Made by a program: the position numbers and the translations under genes
From: Peptacetobacter hiranonis
GTDB lineage: Bacteria > Bacillota > Clostridia > Peptostreptococcales > Peptostreptococcaceae
Direction: 5' to 3'
Assembly: GCF_008151785.1 (NCBI RefSeq)
Contig: NZ_CP036523.1
Location: 1,798,001-1,862,000 of the forward strand
Length of the DNA stretch: 64,000 nt
Shown: positions 1 through 9,615 of the stretch, in pieces
Layout: the number at the start of each line of letters is the position of its first letter
Position numbering within the stretch: the stretch's first letter is position 1
The notes under the pieces: generated by a model
The model's input: only the letters and a program-made list of their open reading frames with translations
The model's database searches: none
Told to the model about the DNA's origin: nothing

Positions 1-223
1 CCCCTGTTGAGAACATCAGTGATAATGCGAATATAAAGTTTACAAAAGGCATTGAGATATTCACAGCTGCAAGTGCTGTTTCCCCTACTCCTCTTGCAAC
101 GAATATACCATCGACCATTGTATAAAGCGAGAACACCCACATAGATACAACTGAAGGTATCATATACCTTAAAAATTTTGCCTTTAAGCTCATGTTTTCA
201 TTTGATAACAATTTCGAATCCAT
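1..223 (-). CDS. MATE family efflux transporter (partial, 3' part outside window)
   Basis: The reading frame is open from an ATG at 223 to the window edge, giving the first 74 residues. After a short cytoplasmic N-terminus it shows a membrane segment containing PSVVSMWVFSLYTMVDGIFV and then ARGVGETALAAVNISMPF, typical of TM1 and the following loop of MATE (MepA/NorM-like) multidrug/Na+ antiporters. A strong ribosome site (AGGAGAG) precedes the start. The gene lies directly downstream of a MerR-type regulator and behind a MerR-type promoter, so drug-inducible export is the likely job (inference). The C-terminal five-sixths cannot be seen, so substrate and integrity are unknown. Confidence 0.8.
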   Translation of the reverse strand, partial: MDSKLLSNENMSLKAKFLRYMIPSVVSMWVFSLYTMVDGIFVARGVGETALAAVNISMPFVNFIFALSLMFSTG

Positions 224-253
224 TTTATATACTCTCCTCTCTTCTTATCTAAA

Positions 254-284
254 ATGATAAACTATGGTATAATACCATAGTCAA
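254..284 (-). promoter_or_regulatory. MerR-type promoter with 19-bp spacer and operator palindrome
   Basis: On the minus strand TTGACT (279-284) and TATCAT (254-259) are separated by exactly 19 bp, the over-long spacer that MerR-family activators correct by untwisting DNA. A perfect 19-bp palindrome, CTATGGTATAATACCATAG (262-280), fills the spacer and overlaps the -35 box. It lies between the merR-like gene and the MATE gene and points into the transporter. Confidence 0.8.
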
Positions 285-302
285 GAGGTTTTATGAAATT
301 TT

Positions 303-1115
303 CTATATTTTTTTAACAGGAATTTGTATTTCTGTAACAAATTCTTCTGGATTTCCCGTTTCATGTATATCAATTTTATATATTTCCAGAGGCCCACCAA
401 CTGCTTCTAAATTGTTTTCTTTTATATATTCTTCTAGTTTTTTTAAATGCTCGTGATTGTATATATAATCGCCTTTATAAGTAAATGTTACATAGTATCC
501 TTCTTCAAGAGTTATGTTATAAGTTTCTTCATCGTCATCTATTAGACAAAATACTGATTTAAATACATTATTTAAACCTTTTTTTAAAGCTTCTTCTGAG
601 AAAAACGATCCTATATTATTATTTCCTAAAATATCAAATCTTCCCTCATACTCGTTTTGAAGCCTCTGCACGCAGAAGTCAAACTCCTCATCTCTAGTTA
701 TATTTGCATTTAATTCTATAGCTTTTCTCTTTTCTATATATTTTAATTCTATGTTTTCAAAATTTGTTATTTCTTTAGATTCAGCTATAGCACTTAGTCT
801 ATTTATGATATTACTTCTCTGAGAGTTTAACTCTTTGATCTTAGTTTCCGTCAAAATAAGCTCCTCATTTAAAATTCCTTCTGTAGTTCTTAAATTTCTA
901 TTTTCAAGATATTCTTTTATCTTTTTCATAGAGAATCCAAGTGTTCTAAGCTCTTTTATGAGATTTAAACGATATAAATCCTGTATGCTATACATCCTAT
1001 ATCCATTAGTATCTCTGTCTGGTTTTAAAATCCCTAAATCCTCATAGTACATAAGAGAATCCTTGCTGAATCCGTATATTTTCGAAATCTCTCCTATTTT
1101 ATAGTAATCCTTCAT
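303..1115 (-). CDS. MerR family regulator with GyrI-like effector domain (BmrR-like)
   Basis: A 270-residue transcription activator. Residues 1-70 form the winged HTH of the MerR family (YYKIGEISKIYGFSKDSLMY, then the wing with NGYRMYS). Residues about 75-115 form the dimer coiled coil. The C-terminal about 110 residues, ending in EFVTEIQIPVKKI, resemble the GyrI/BmrR small-molecule domain that binds cationic drugs. It is followed after 79 bp by a MATE exporter whose promoter has the MerR geometry. Role: ligand-activated control of that exporter (family knowledge plus context). The start has a clear GGAGG site. The exact inducer cannot be read from sequence. Confidence 0.85.
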   Translation of the reverse strand: MKDYYKIGEISKIYGFSKDSLMYYEDLGILKPDRDTNGYRMYSIQDLYRLNLIKELRTLGFSMKKIKEYLENRNLRTTEGILNEELILTETKIKELNSQRSNIINRLSAIAESKEITNFENIELKYIEKRKAIELNANITRDEEFDFCVQRLQNEYEGRFDILGNNNIGSFFSEEALKKGLNNVFKSVFCLIDDDEETYNITLEEGYYVTFTYKGDYIYNHEHLKKLEEYIKENNLEAVGGPLEIYKIDIHETGNPEEFVTEIQIPVKKI

Positions 1116-1157
1116 ATTTTCCTCCTCATATAATATTTTCGTCTAAATTTCCATATC

Positions 1158-1823
1158 TTAAACTATATTTACTTCTATTATTGCAGTTTGATATTCCTCT
1201 TTTATTTCTCCTAAATTATAATTTATTTTTTTATTAAATAAAGGTCCATCGACTACGACTGTGTGGTATTCTCCATTTTCACCACATAAATCTATTTCTA
1301 TATTTTTTCCCTCAGAATATCTTTTGATATCCTCAATAGTTTCTTTATTTAATTCTCTTCCTAAAAAACTCTTATCTAAATAATTTAAATTCACTTTTTT
1401 TATAATCGCTTTAAATCCAGAATCTATAAATTTTGATACAGCTTCTTCTCTATTTATTTTTTCTAATGGCATAATGGCTTTCATATCTGCATTTTCACAT
1501 CTTGTCTTATTCCAATTTAAATGCTGCTCTATGTCTATATCTCCAAACACACAGATATTTACTCCTCTTTCTTTTTTTATTCTTCTTAATGTATTTTCAA
1601 ATTCTTCCTCATAATTATCCATTCTACAAAATACCGGATATACTTTTAATCCAAGTACATTTTCATATTCTTCTATAATTTTTAAATTTATCCCATGAGT
1701 CCAAGAATCCGTTTCCTTTACTGTTATAATTATTGAATCCGGAATAAATCCTCTTTCCTTTATTAAATACATTGCTAAAGTACAGTCTTTTCCCCCGCTA
1801 AATGAAGTAACAAACTTTTCCAT
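1158..1823 (-). CDS. ATP-pyrophosphatase of the diphthine-ammonia ligase/DUF71 family
   Basis: A 221-residue protein with the PP-loop SGGKDC at residues 9-14, which binds ATP and adenylates a substrate, and the family signature GENGEYHT at 181-188 followed by VDGPLF. Archaeal and eukaryotic relatives (Dph6) amidate diphthine on EF-2. Bacteria lack diphthamide, so the bacterial paralogues have another, mostly unknown, amidation or thiolation-like substrate. A single gene, 42 bp upstream of merR, with a GGAG ribosome site; divergent from the radical SAM gene at 2014. The family call is sure, the substrate is not known. Confidence 0.8.
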   Translation of the reverse strand: MEKFVTSFSGGKDCTLAMYLIKERGFIPDSIIITVKETDSWTHGINLKIIEEYENVLGLKVYPVFCRMDNYEEEFENTLRRIKKERGVNICVFGDIDIEQHLNWNKTRCENADMKAIMPLEKINREEAVSKFIDSGFKAIIKKVNLNYLDKSFLGRELNKETIEDIKRYSEGKNIEIDLCGENGEYHTVVVDGPLFNKKINYNLGEIKEEYQTAIIEVNIV

Positions 1824-1943
1824 ATATAAAATCTCCTTATTTTGTACATTGCTTATTTTATCTGTTAAAATTCCTTATTATTCAATTATATAATATCAAT
1901 CTCAATACTAACAACTTCATTTGTACCTCGATATATGTTATTA

Positions 1944-1971
1944 TTGATTATATAAATTTTGAAAATATACT
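1944..1971 (+). promoter_or_regulatory. Putative sigma-A promoter for the radical SAM gene
   Basis: TTGATT (1944-1949) and TATACT (1966-1971) with a 16-bp spacer lie 43 bp upstream of the 2014 start, in the divergent intergenic region. Spacing is slightly short; AT-rich background makes this tentative. Confidence 0.4.
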
Positions 1972-2013
1972 ATTAAAAACTAATAAATAAAAAATTTTAG
2001 AAAGGAATTTATA

Positions 2014-2985
2014 ATGGAAAAATTCAAATACGCTTTTGATAAAAATAAAAGATACCATACATGGAACTACTATTTAAGACAGACTTTTGGAGAAAAAATT
2101 TTTAAAGTTTCTCTAAATGCTGGATTTACTTGTCCTAATGTAGATGGGACTTTAGGATATGGTGGATGTATATACTGTAGTAGAGAGGGATCTGGAGATT
2201 TTGCAGGTAATCCAAACGATAATTTAAGAAAACAGTTTGATGAAATAAAAGCTATGATGCTAAAAAAATGGCCTAATGCAAAATATATAGGCTACTTCCA
2301 GGCATTTACAAATACTTATGCTCCGTTAGAAGTATTAAAAGAAAGATATGAAACTGTTTTAGGATTTGAAGATGTTATAGGTCTTTCAATATCTACTAGA
2401 CCTGACTGTTTACCTGATGATGTTGTGGATTATCTAGCTGAATTAAACGAAAGAACTAATCTTTGGGTAGAACTTGGACTTCAGACTATACACGATGAAA
2501 CATCTGACATAATAAACAGAGGACACACATATCAAGATTTCTTAGATGGTTTTAAAAAATTAAAAGATAGAAACATAAAAACTGTAGTACATATAATAAA
2601 TGGACTTCCTGGCGAAGATAAAGAAATGATGATGCAGACAGCAAAAGCAGTTGCAGATATGGGTGCTGATGGTATAAAAATCCACCTTCTTCATATAATA
2701 AAAGATACTCCTCTACGGGATTTCTTAAATAACGGAAAGATAACTCCTATGGAACAAGAAGAGTATATAAATTTAGTTTGTGATCAGCTTGAAATTTTAC
2801 CAGAAGAAATGGTTATCCACAGACTTACTGGAGATGGTAAAAGAGATGAACTTCTAGCACCTCTTTGGAGTCTAAAAAAATGGGAAGTTCTTAACCGGAT
2901 TGACGATGAAATGAAAAGAAGAGGAACTTTTCAGGGAAGTAAATATGTAAAACCTGATTACGATATATTTAAAGATTGCAAATAA
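2014..2985 (+). CDS. YhcC-like radical SAM protein (TIGR01212 type)
   Basis: A 323-residue radical SAM enzyme. The Fe-S cysteines are C40, C52 and C55 in GFTCPNVDGTLGYGGCIYC, the spaced C-x11-C-x2-C pattern of the YhcC/TIGR01212 group rather than the classical CxxxCxxC. Downstream motifs LSISTRPDCLPD, VELGLQTIHDET and HIINGLPGEDKEMM fit the radical SAM TIM barrel. The C-terminus carries EMVIHRLTGDGKRDELLAP, also typical of this group. Family members are implicated in tRNA or peptide modification, but the reaction is not established. Monocistronic; faces an ABC operon convergently across a palindromic element. Confidence 0.85.
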   Translation: MEKFKYAFDKNKRYHTWNYYLRQTFGEKIFKVSLNAGFTCPNVDGTLGYGGCIYCSREGSGDFAGNPNDNLRKQFDEIKAMMLKKWPNAKYIGYFQAFTNTYAPLEVLKERYETVLGFEDVIGLSISTRPDCLPDDVVDYLAELNERTNLWVELGLQTIHDETSDIINRGHTYQDFLDGFKKLKDRNIKTVVHIINGLPGEDKEMMMQTAKAVADMGADGIKIHLLHIIKDTPLRDFLNNGKITPMEQEEYINLVCDQLEILPEEMVIHRLTGDGKRDELLAPLWSLKKWEVLNRIDDEMKRRGTFQGSKYVKPDYDIFKDCK

Positions 2986-3059
2986 AAATATCAAAATTTA
3001 TCAATTTAAAATAGCCATTTGAATTAATTTTTCATACGGATAATAATTATCTTATCAGA

Positions 3060-3132
3060 GTTGAAAAACATAGACAAAACTCACTCGACAATGCACTTGA
3101 TCGCCTGGAGAGTAGTTTGTCTATGTTTTCAA
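3060..3132. repeat. Long imperfect palindrome between convergent genes
   Basis: Arms GTTGAAAAACATAGACAAAA (from 3060) and TTTGTCTATGTTTTCAAC (to 3132) are complementary apart from two bulged A residues and continue inward as ACTCACTC/GAGAGTAGT. The central about 22 bases are noticeably richer in GC than the flanks. No T-run follows either arm. It lies between the convergent ends at 2985 and 3161, so it may act as a bidirectional transcription barrier, or be a small palindromic mobile element. Confidence 0.6.
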
Positions 3133-3160
3133 CCTCAAGATATATTAACCTATGAATTTT

Positions 3161-3949
3161 TTATTCAAGATTTAATTTCTTTTCAAGTATGTAAGAAGTT
3201 ATCATAAATAATACTACAGAAACTACACCATAGAATACTAATGTATATATTGATGATGCACTTAACATTGACATACTCTGTGGAGCTGTTAGTATATTCA
3301 TACTTTCTAATAGATTTGAAAGTCCATCACTTATAACTGATACTATCATATTTATTATGAAAAATGCTATTATCGCAACCGGAGTTCTGTGTTTGTTAAA
3401 TGGTTTTAACTGTCCTATTGATAATGAAGTGTATATCACTAATATGAAAGATATATAATCTACTATACCTAACATAAATGTTATTATCATATTTAATATT
3501 ATATCTCTAGCACTTAGTAAATTCATAACCATGTAGTTCCAAACATTTCCCATAGACCGTATAAATTCTTTCATTGTAGCCATACCAGAAGGAAGCATTA
3601 TTACAACAAATACTAAAAATACTACTATAGTACTTAAAATTAAATAAACAACAGATGTTATTATTTTAGATGCTACTATTTTCTTTGCACTTACAGGAAG
3701 TGTCATCATCAAATAACCTTCATCGCCAAGTAAGTTTTTGCTAAATCTTTTTATAATAACAGTTATTGTTAAAACACCAAGTGTAATCATTAAAGCTACC
3801 ATTATTAACATACCTAAACTCATGCCTACATCTACATTTGCAAGCATAAATATTCCTATTAATACACCAGTAAGTATTAAACTCGCATATATCGCTAAGA
3901 AGCTTCTCATTGTAGCTTTGAATTCATATTTTATAAGTTTACCTAACAT
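3161..3949 (-). CDS. ABC-2 type transporter permease
   Basis: A 262-residue polytopic protein with about six hydrophobic segments, starting GKLIKYEFKATMRSFLAIY, the usual N-terminal amphipathic entry of ABC-2 permeases, followed by a cytoplasmic loop GDEGYLMMTLPVSAKKI that commonly contacts the ATPase. Its start overlaps the end of the ATPase gene by 7 bp, so the two are translationally coupled. Part of a GntR-ATPase-permease operon of the YtrABC kind, typically induced by cell-wall-active antibiotics (inference from organisation). The exported substrate is unknown. Confidence 0.85.
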   Translation of the reverse strand: MLGKLIKYEFKATMRSFLAIYASLILTGVLIGIFMLANVDVGMSLGMLIMVALMITLGVLTITVIIKRFSKNLLGDEGYLMMTLPVSAKKIVASKIITSVVYLILSTIVVFLVFVVIMLPSGMATMKEFIRSMGNVWNYMVMNLLSARDIILNMIITFMLGIVDYISFILVIYTSLSIGQLKPFNKHRTPVAIIAFFIINMIVSVISDGLSNLLESMNILTAPQSMSMLSASSIYTLVFYGVVSVVLFMITSYILEKKLNLE

Positions 3950-4644
3950 CTAAATTCCTCCCTAAATAAGGCATCTATTGATTTACCTTTTTCTTCTCTT
4001 ATTTCATCTACATTACCCTGTAGTTTTATTTCTCCGTATGATAAGAATATTATCTCATCACATATATTTTCTATTTCACTTATTAAATGTGTTGCTATTA
4101 TAAGTGTACTCTCTTCAGAGAAATTCTGAAGTATTGTTCTCATAATAAATGATCTTGCAGCAGGGTCAACACCACCTATTGGTTCATCTAGTATGTAAAC
4201 ATCAGCATTTCTAGACATCACTAATATTAACTGTACCTTTTCCTTAGTACCTTTTGACATATCTTTTATCTTTTCATCTACATTTATATTTAATGCTTCT
4301 ATCATTTCCTCAGCTTTTTCTAAGTCGAAGTCTTCATAAAAATCACTGAAGAATTTTAAAAGGTCTTTCATCTTCATCCATTCACTTAAATAAGTTCTTT
4401 CAGGTAAGTAAGATACTATTTTCTTAGTTTCTATAGAAGGTTTCATACCTGCTATTTCTATAGTACCTTCATCTGGCTGTAGTAGTCCATTTAATAACTT
4501 TATCATTGTACTCTTTCCACTTCCATTTGGTCCAAGTAACCCTACTATCTTACCTTTTGGAATTTCAAGGTTTATACCTTTTAATGCTTCTTTTTTGCCG
4601 TATCTTTTAACGACGTTATCTAATTTTATTATAGTATTTTCCAT
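3943..4644 (-). CDS. ABC transporter ATP-binding protein
   Basis: A 233-residue ATPase with Walker A GPNGSGKST (38-46), the LSGGQ-equivalent MSKGTKEK (129-136), Walker B VYILDEP (149-155) and the switch His in IATHLI. The degenerate signature (SKGTK) is typical of the YtrB/YhcH-type exporter subgroup. It pairs with the permease that overlaps its 3' end and is preceded after 2 bp by a GntR regulator. The start has AAGGAG. Confidence 0.9.
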   Translation of the reverse strand: MENTIIKLDNVVKRYGKKEALKGINLEIPKGKIVGLLGPNGSGKSTMIKLLNGLLQPDEGTIEIAGMKPSIETKKIVSYLPERTYLSEWMKMKDLLKFFSDFYEDFDLEKAEEMIEALNINVDEKIKDMSKGTKEKVQLILVMSRNADVYILDEPIGGVDPAARSFIMRTILQNFSEESTLIIATHLISEIENICDEIIFLSYGEIKLQGNVDEIREEKGKSIDALFREEFRC

Positions 4645-4646
4645 AA

Positions 4647-5012
4647 TTATTCTCCTTTCACATTCTCGGCTATTAGAGAGATTATCTCATCCGGGCTATA
4701 TCCTAGCTGTACAAGAAATTCCTTTAAACCATCTATTCTTTCATTTGCCATATCTTTTTTCATTTTATTTATTTTATCTATATCATCAGTTACAAATCTG
4801 CCTTTTGTTCTTTGACTATACATAAGCTCCTCCCTCTCTAACTCAGATAATGCTCTCTGCATTGTATTTGGATTTACTTCAGCTTCTGCAGCTAAAGCTC
4901 TAACTGTTAGCATTTTTGACCCAGGTTGAAACTCTCCGGATACAATCTTCATCTTTAGAGTGTCAACTAGTTGAATATAGATAGGCTTGCTATTATCGAA
5001 TTCCCAGCTCAT
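4647..5012 (-). CDS. GntR family regulator, YtrA-like
   Basis: A 121-residue protein. Residues 9-75 form the GntR winged HTH (PIYIQLVDTLKMKIVSGEFQ, then LTVRALAAEAEVNPNTMQRA). Only about 45 residues follow, as in the short YtrA subfamily, too few for a large effector domain. It heads the ABC operon and probably represses it through the palindrome at 5031-5058. The start has AAGGAGG. Confidence 0.9.
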   Translation of the reverse strand: MSWEFDNSKPIYIQLVDTLKMKIVSGEFQPGSKMLTVRALAAEAEVNPNTMQRALSELEREELMYSQRTKGRFVTDDIDKINKMKKDMANERIDGLKEFLVQLGYSPDEIISLIAENVKGE

Positions 5013-5030
5013 AACTTTCCCTCCTTTTTA

Positions 5031-5058
5031 TTATTGTATTAAGTTGTTAATACAATAA
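5031..5058. promoter_or_regulatory. GntR/YtrA-type operator palindrome
   Basis: A perfect 12-bp inverted repeat, TTATTGTATTAA / TTAATACAATAA, with a 4-base spacer, 19 bp upstream of the gntR start. Size, symmetry and location suit autorepression by the first gene of the operon. Confidence 0.65.
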
Positions 5059-5123
5059 TACTATAGTACAATCTACATTGCAATCTTTTTTTGATTTTTT
5101 TATAAATAATTTCAAAAAATAAA

Positions 5124-5155
5124 AGAGATTATCAAGTTAAAACCTGATAATCTCT
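5124..5155 (-). terminator. Rho-independent terminator of the ABC-CPBP operon
   Basis: The 11-bp stem AGAGATTATCA / TGATAATCTCT is followed, in minus-strand sense, by TTTTATTTTTTG. It lies 10 bp after the stop of the permease-protease gene. Confidence 0.85.
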
Positions 5156-5164
5156 GCTTTACGT

Positions 5165-7102
5165 CTATGTAAGGAGAAGCATTGCTTGTACTCCAAAGTT
5201 TACTGATAAAACTGATAGTAAATTGTTGAAAAAGTGTATTCCAACTGATGTAAATATTGATTTTGATTTATATACATTGTATGCCATTACCATTCCCAGT
5301 ATAGAAGTCGGTATTATTCTAATAAAGTCTAAGTGCATTATACCGAATAATATACCACTTCCTACAATAGCAAACATAATATATTTTTCATTTTTCTGTC
5401 CAAAAGTTTTTTTATCTCTAAATGCAGATAATATAAATCCTCTAAACAATGTTTCTTCGCATATTGCAGGTACCAATGCAAATAATATTATCTGAGTGAA
5501 TAATCCTCCACTAGATTTTATAATCTCATTTAACTGCTCAGATACCTTCATTTGATCTGGGAATAATTTTAATAATATCATCACAAATATTGACATTATT
5601 AAACTTCCTACAAACCAAGTTAATGCTGCTCTTATTATATCTTTTAGTTTGATTTTTTTTATGCTAAATAATTTTTTGAAGTCCGCCTTTATGTATATTG
5701 CAACTAATACTGGTATCATAGCCATAATGAACTGATTTATAGTATTCCCCATTATTCCAAGCTTCATATTTAGTATAGGAGATACGTATATTAAGCTTAT
5801 AAATGCCAATACATATACCATAAATCCGTCGCTAATTCCTGGCATACTTCCCTCTTTTATACTGCTTCTACTCTGTATTAGCTTAAAGTTTCTCTTTTCA
5901 CCAAATAAAATATCCTCAGAATTGAATATTTTTGAAAGTAGTACTAGAGAAATTAGTACAAATATTAGATTTACAATAAGTACTAAGCTCACCATTTTCA
6001 TATTTGCTCTCAATGATATTACACTTTTTATTAGAAGTGAAATATTTACAACTGGTATTGTTGCAGTTATTCTGCTAAGAGAAATATTTGGTATCATTGA
6101 AATATATGCTGGTACCATTATTACAAGCATAAGTGGCGTTATATAGTTCTGCGCCTCTTTAAATGTCTTAGCAAATGAACAAACACACATAGCAAGAGCT
6201 GATACAACCTGAGCAAACAAAATAACGCTGACTATGGTTATAAGTACAGCACCACCTAATACAGAATAATTTATATGCATCATAGATGGGTTGTATATAG
6301 ATTCAGCTTTCATAAAGTATCCCAACGTGCAGCTCATAGAAATTATGTTCAATAAAGACGTCAAGATAGCACTTGCAGACACAGCCATATATTTTCCTAT
6401 TACAAGCTCCATATTAGATATTGGAAGTGAGAACAATGTTTCAAGAGTTCCTCTTTCTTTTTCACCTGCCATTACATCTATAGCAGGGTAAATAGATCCA
6501 AATAGCACACCTATTATAAGTATAAATGGTATTACCTGACCTAATAACATTCCCGCTTTTTTAGCACTATTTGTTATATCTACTTTTTCATATTTTATAG
6601 GCTCTAGTATCTGCTTAGAATTTAATCCATGTTTTTCTATCTCTCTTTCAGACATTTTTCTTTTATATTTATTCATTACATCAAATATAGCATCTGCCTT
6701 TATTCCTGATTCATCTGATGCTGAATTTATTATGACTTTGTAGTCATTATCCTTTATAGAATTGTCTATATAGGCATCAATTTCACCTTTTTCCAATTCT
6801 CTTTTATAATCTTTTATGTTTGTTTTTATTTCTATATTTCCTAGTTTATCTTCTTTTTCTCTAATTGAATTTTCATTATCTACAATTTCTACAAATTCTG
6901 TATTTGGAGATGAAGATAGTCCTAGTGTTATAGTTTCCGATGCCATTTTATTTATCGATGAGTTCATTATCCCCATCAATAGTACCATTATTATTGGATA
7001 TAAAAGTATAGGCACAACAATCATCATAAATATACTTTTTCTATCCCTTACTATATCCAAAATTTCTTTTTTAAAAATCTCTTTTATTATCTTAATCCTC
7101 AT
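5165..7102 (-). CDS. ABC-2 permease fused to CPBP intramembrane protease
   Basis: A 645-residue protein with two modules. Residues 1 to about 400 are a NatB/ABC-2 permease: TM1 near 20-45, a large extracytoplasmic domain, then GERGTLETLFSLPIS and a cluster of five or more membrane spans. Residues about 430-645 are a CPBP (CAAX/Abi) metalloprotease with all three motifs: EETLFRG (549-555), FGIMHLD (586-592) and HFFNN (623-627). The catalytic Glu/His set is intact, so the protease is probably active. Overlaps the ATPase gene by 11 bp. Such fusions occur in sodium/peptide-type exporters; the cleaved substrate is not known. Confidence 0.9.
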   Translation of the reverse strand: MRIKIIKEIFKKEILDIVRDRKSIFMMIVVPILLYPIIMVLLMGIMNSSINKMASETITLGLSSSPNTEFVEIVDNENSIREKEDKLGNIEIKTNIKDYKRELEKGEIDAYIDNSIKDNDYKVIINSASDESGIKADAIFDVMNKYKRKMSEREIEKHGLNSKQILEPIKYEKVDITNSAKKAGMLLGQVIPFILIIGVLFGSIYPAIDVMAGEKERGTLETLFSLPISNMELVIGKYMAVSASAILTSLLNIISMSCTLGYFMKAESIYNPSMMHINYSVLGGAVLITIVSVILFAQVVSALAMCVCSFAKTFKEAQNYITPLMLVIMVPAYISMIPNISLSRITATIPVVNISLLIKSVISLRANMKMVSLVLIVNLIFVLISLVLLSKIFNSEDILFGEKRNFKLIQSRSSIKEGSMPGISDGFMVYVLAFISLIYVSPILNMKLGIMGNTINQFIMAMIPVLVAIYIKADFKKLFSIKKIKLKDIIRAALTWFVGSLIMSIFVMILLKLFPDQMKVSEQLNEIIKSSGGLFTQIILFALVPAICEETLFRGFILSAFRDKKTFGQKNEKYIMFAIVGSGILFGIMHLDFIRIIPTSILGMVMAYNVYKSKSIFTSVGIHFFNNLLSVLSVNFGVQAMLLLT

Positions 7103-7889
7103 TCAAACCCACCTCTTTATCCGCTAGTTTTATGAACACCTGTCTTAAAGATTTTGAGTTTGTTTCTCTCATAAGGTCTGCTGGCTTACCTTCAGCAATA
7201 ATTTTTCCTTCGTATATAAGAATTATTCTATCGCATAAAGTTTCAGCCTCTTTCATATAATGAGTAGAGTATAAAACAGTTTTTCCATTTTGCTTTTCAC
7301 GTAACATGAAATCTATTATTGCTCTACTGCTCAAAATATCCAAGCCTAGAGTTGGCTCGTCAAATATATATACGTTTGGTGAATGTATAAGACATCTAGC
7401 AATAGAGGTTCTCTGAGTCTGACCTGTTGATAAATTTTCTATTCTATTATCTATAAATTCGTCCATACTTAATATTTCTGATATTCTTTCTATGGATTTT
7501 TTTATACTTTTTTCATCCATTTCGTACATTTTACCAAATATAGTCATTATTTCTCTCGGGGAAAATCTTCCATATAATCTAGTATTCCCTGATAAATAGC
7601 CTATTTCCCTTTTTGCAAGATTCTTTTCTTCTTCGTAGTTATATCCGCAAATTTCAACGCTACCAGATGTAGGAGTTAAAATCCCAGCTAACATTCTCAA
7701 AAGTGTCGTTTTTCCTGCTCCATTTGGTCCAAGTATCCCCACTATTTCCCCTTTTTCAGCTTTAAAAGATATATGGTCTACAGCAAGAAATTCTTCTTCC
7801 TTGACCTTTACCTTTTTGCCAAATCTTTTTTTCTCTCCATCACTAGTAATTCTTGTAAATACTTTACATAGTTCTGTAACTTCTATCAT
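7092..7889 (-). CDS. ABC transporter ATP-binding protein, NatA-like
   Basis: A 265-residue ATPase: Walker A GPNGAGKTT (54-62), signature LSTGQTQR, Walker B VYIFDEPTLG and a switch His in STHYM. A charged insertion (GEKKRFGKKVKVKEEE) between beta strands one and two is seen in NatA-type ATPases. I chose the ATG at 7889 because GGAGG sits 8 bases upstream; an in-frame ATG at 7910 would place that site inside the coding region. Partner of the fused permease-protease; together a probable Na+, peptide or bacteriocin exporter (inference). Confidence 0.88.
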   Translation of the reverse strand: MIEVTELCKVFTRITSDGEKKRFGKKVKVKEEEFLAVDHISFKAEKGEIVGILGPNGAGKTTLLRMLAGILTPTSGSVEICGYNYEEEKNLAKREIGYLSGNTRLYGRFSPREIMTIFGKMYEMDEKSIKKSIERISEILSMDEFIDNRIENLSTGQTQRTSIARCLIHSPNVYIFDEPTLGLDILSSRAIIDFMLREKQNGKTVLYSTHYMKEAETLCDRIILIYEGKIIAEGKPADLMRETNSKSLRQVFIKLADKEVGLNED

Positions 7890-7933
7890 ATTTTCCTCCA
7901 TTTGAGTCAAATAGAATTAGATATCTATTTTGT

Positions 7934-9454
<1,521 letters not shown>

Positions 9455-9508
9455 TTATGAAAATTTACTTTGAAAACGTAATTCGTTATATTAAATATTA
9501 TAACCATT

Positions 9509-9537
9509 TTTATAGTAGCTGTGTTAATACAATACAA
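9509..9537 (-). promoter_or_regulatory. Putative glpK promoter
   Basis: Minus strand TTGTAT (9532-9537) and TATAAA (9509-9514), 17-bp spacer, 79 bp before the glpK start. AT-rich surroundings keep this moderate. Confidence 0.5.
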
Positions 9538-9561
9538 CTTTTTTTAATTAAATACAAAAAA

Positions 9562-9587
9562 ATCCGCAGATTTTAAATCTACGGATT
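9562..9587 (-). terminator. Terminator downstream of cutC
   Basis: Stem AATCCG-x-AGATTT / AAATCT-x-CGGATT followed in minus sense by seven T residues; 29 bp after the cutC stop and upstream of the glpK promoter. Confidence 0.85.
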
Positions 9588-9615
9588 ATAAATTTCAATT
9601 ATTTTTTTAAGATAA

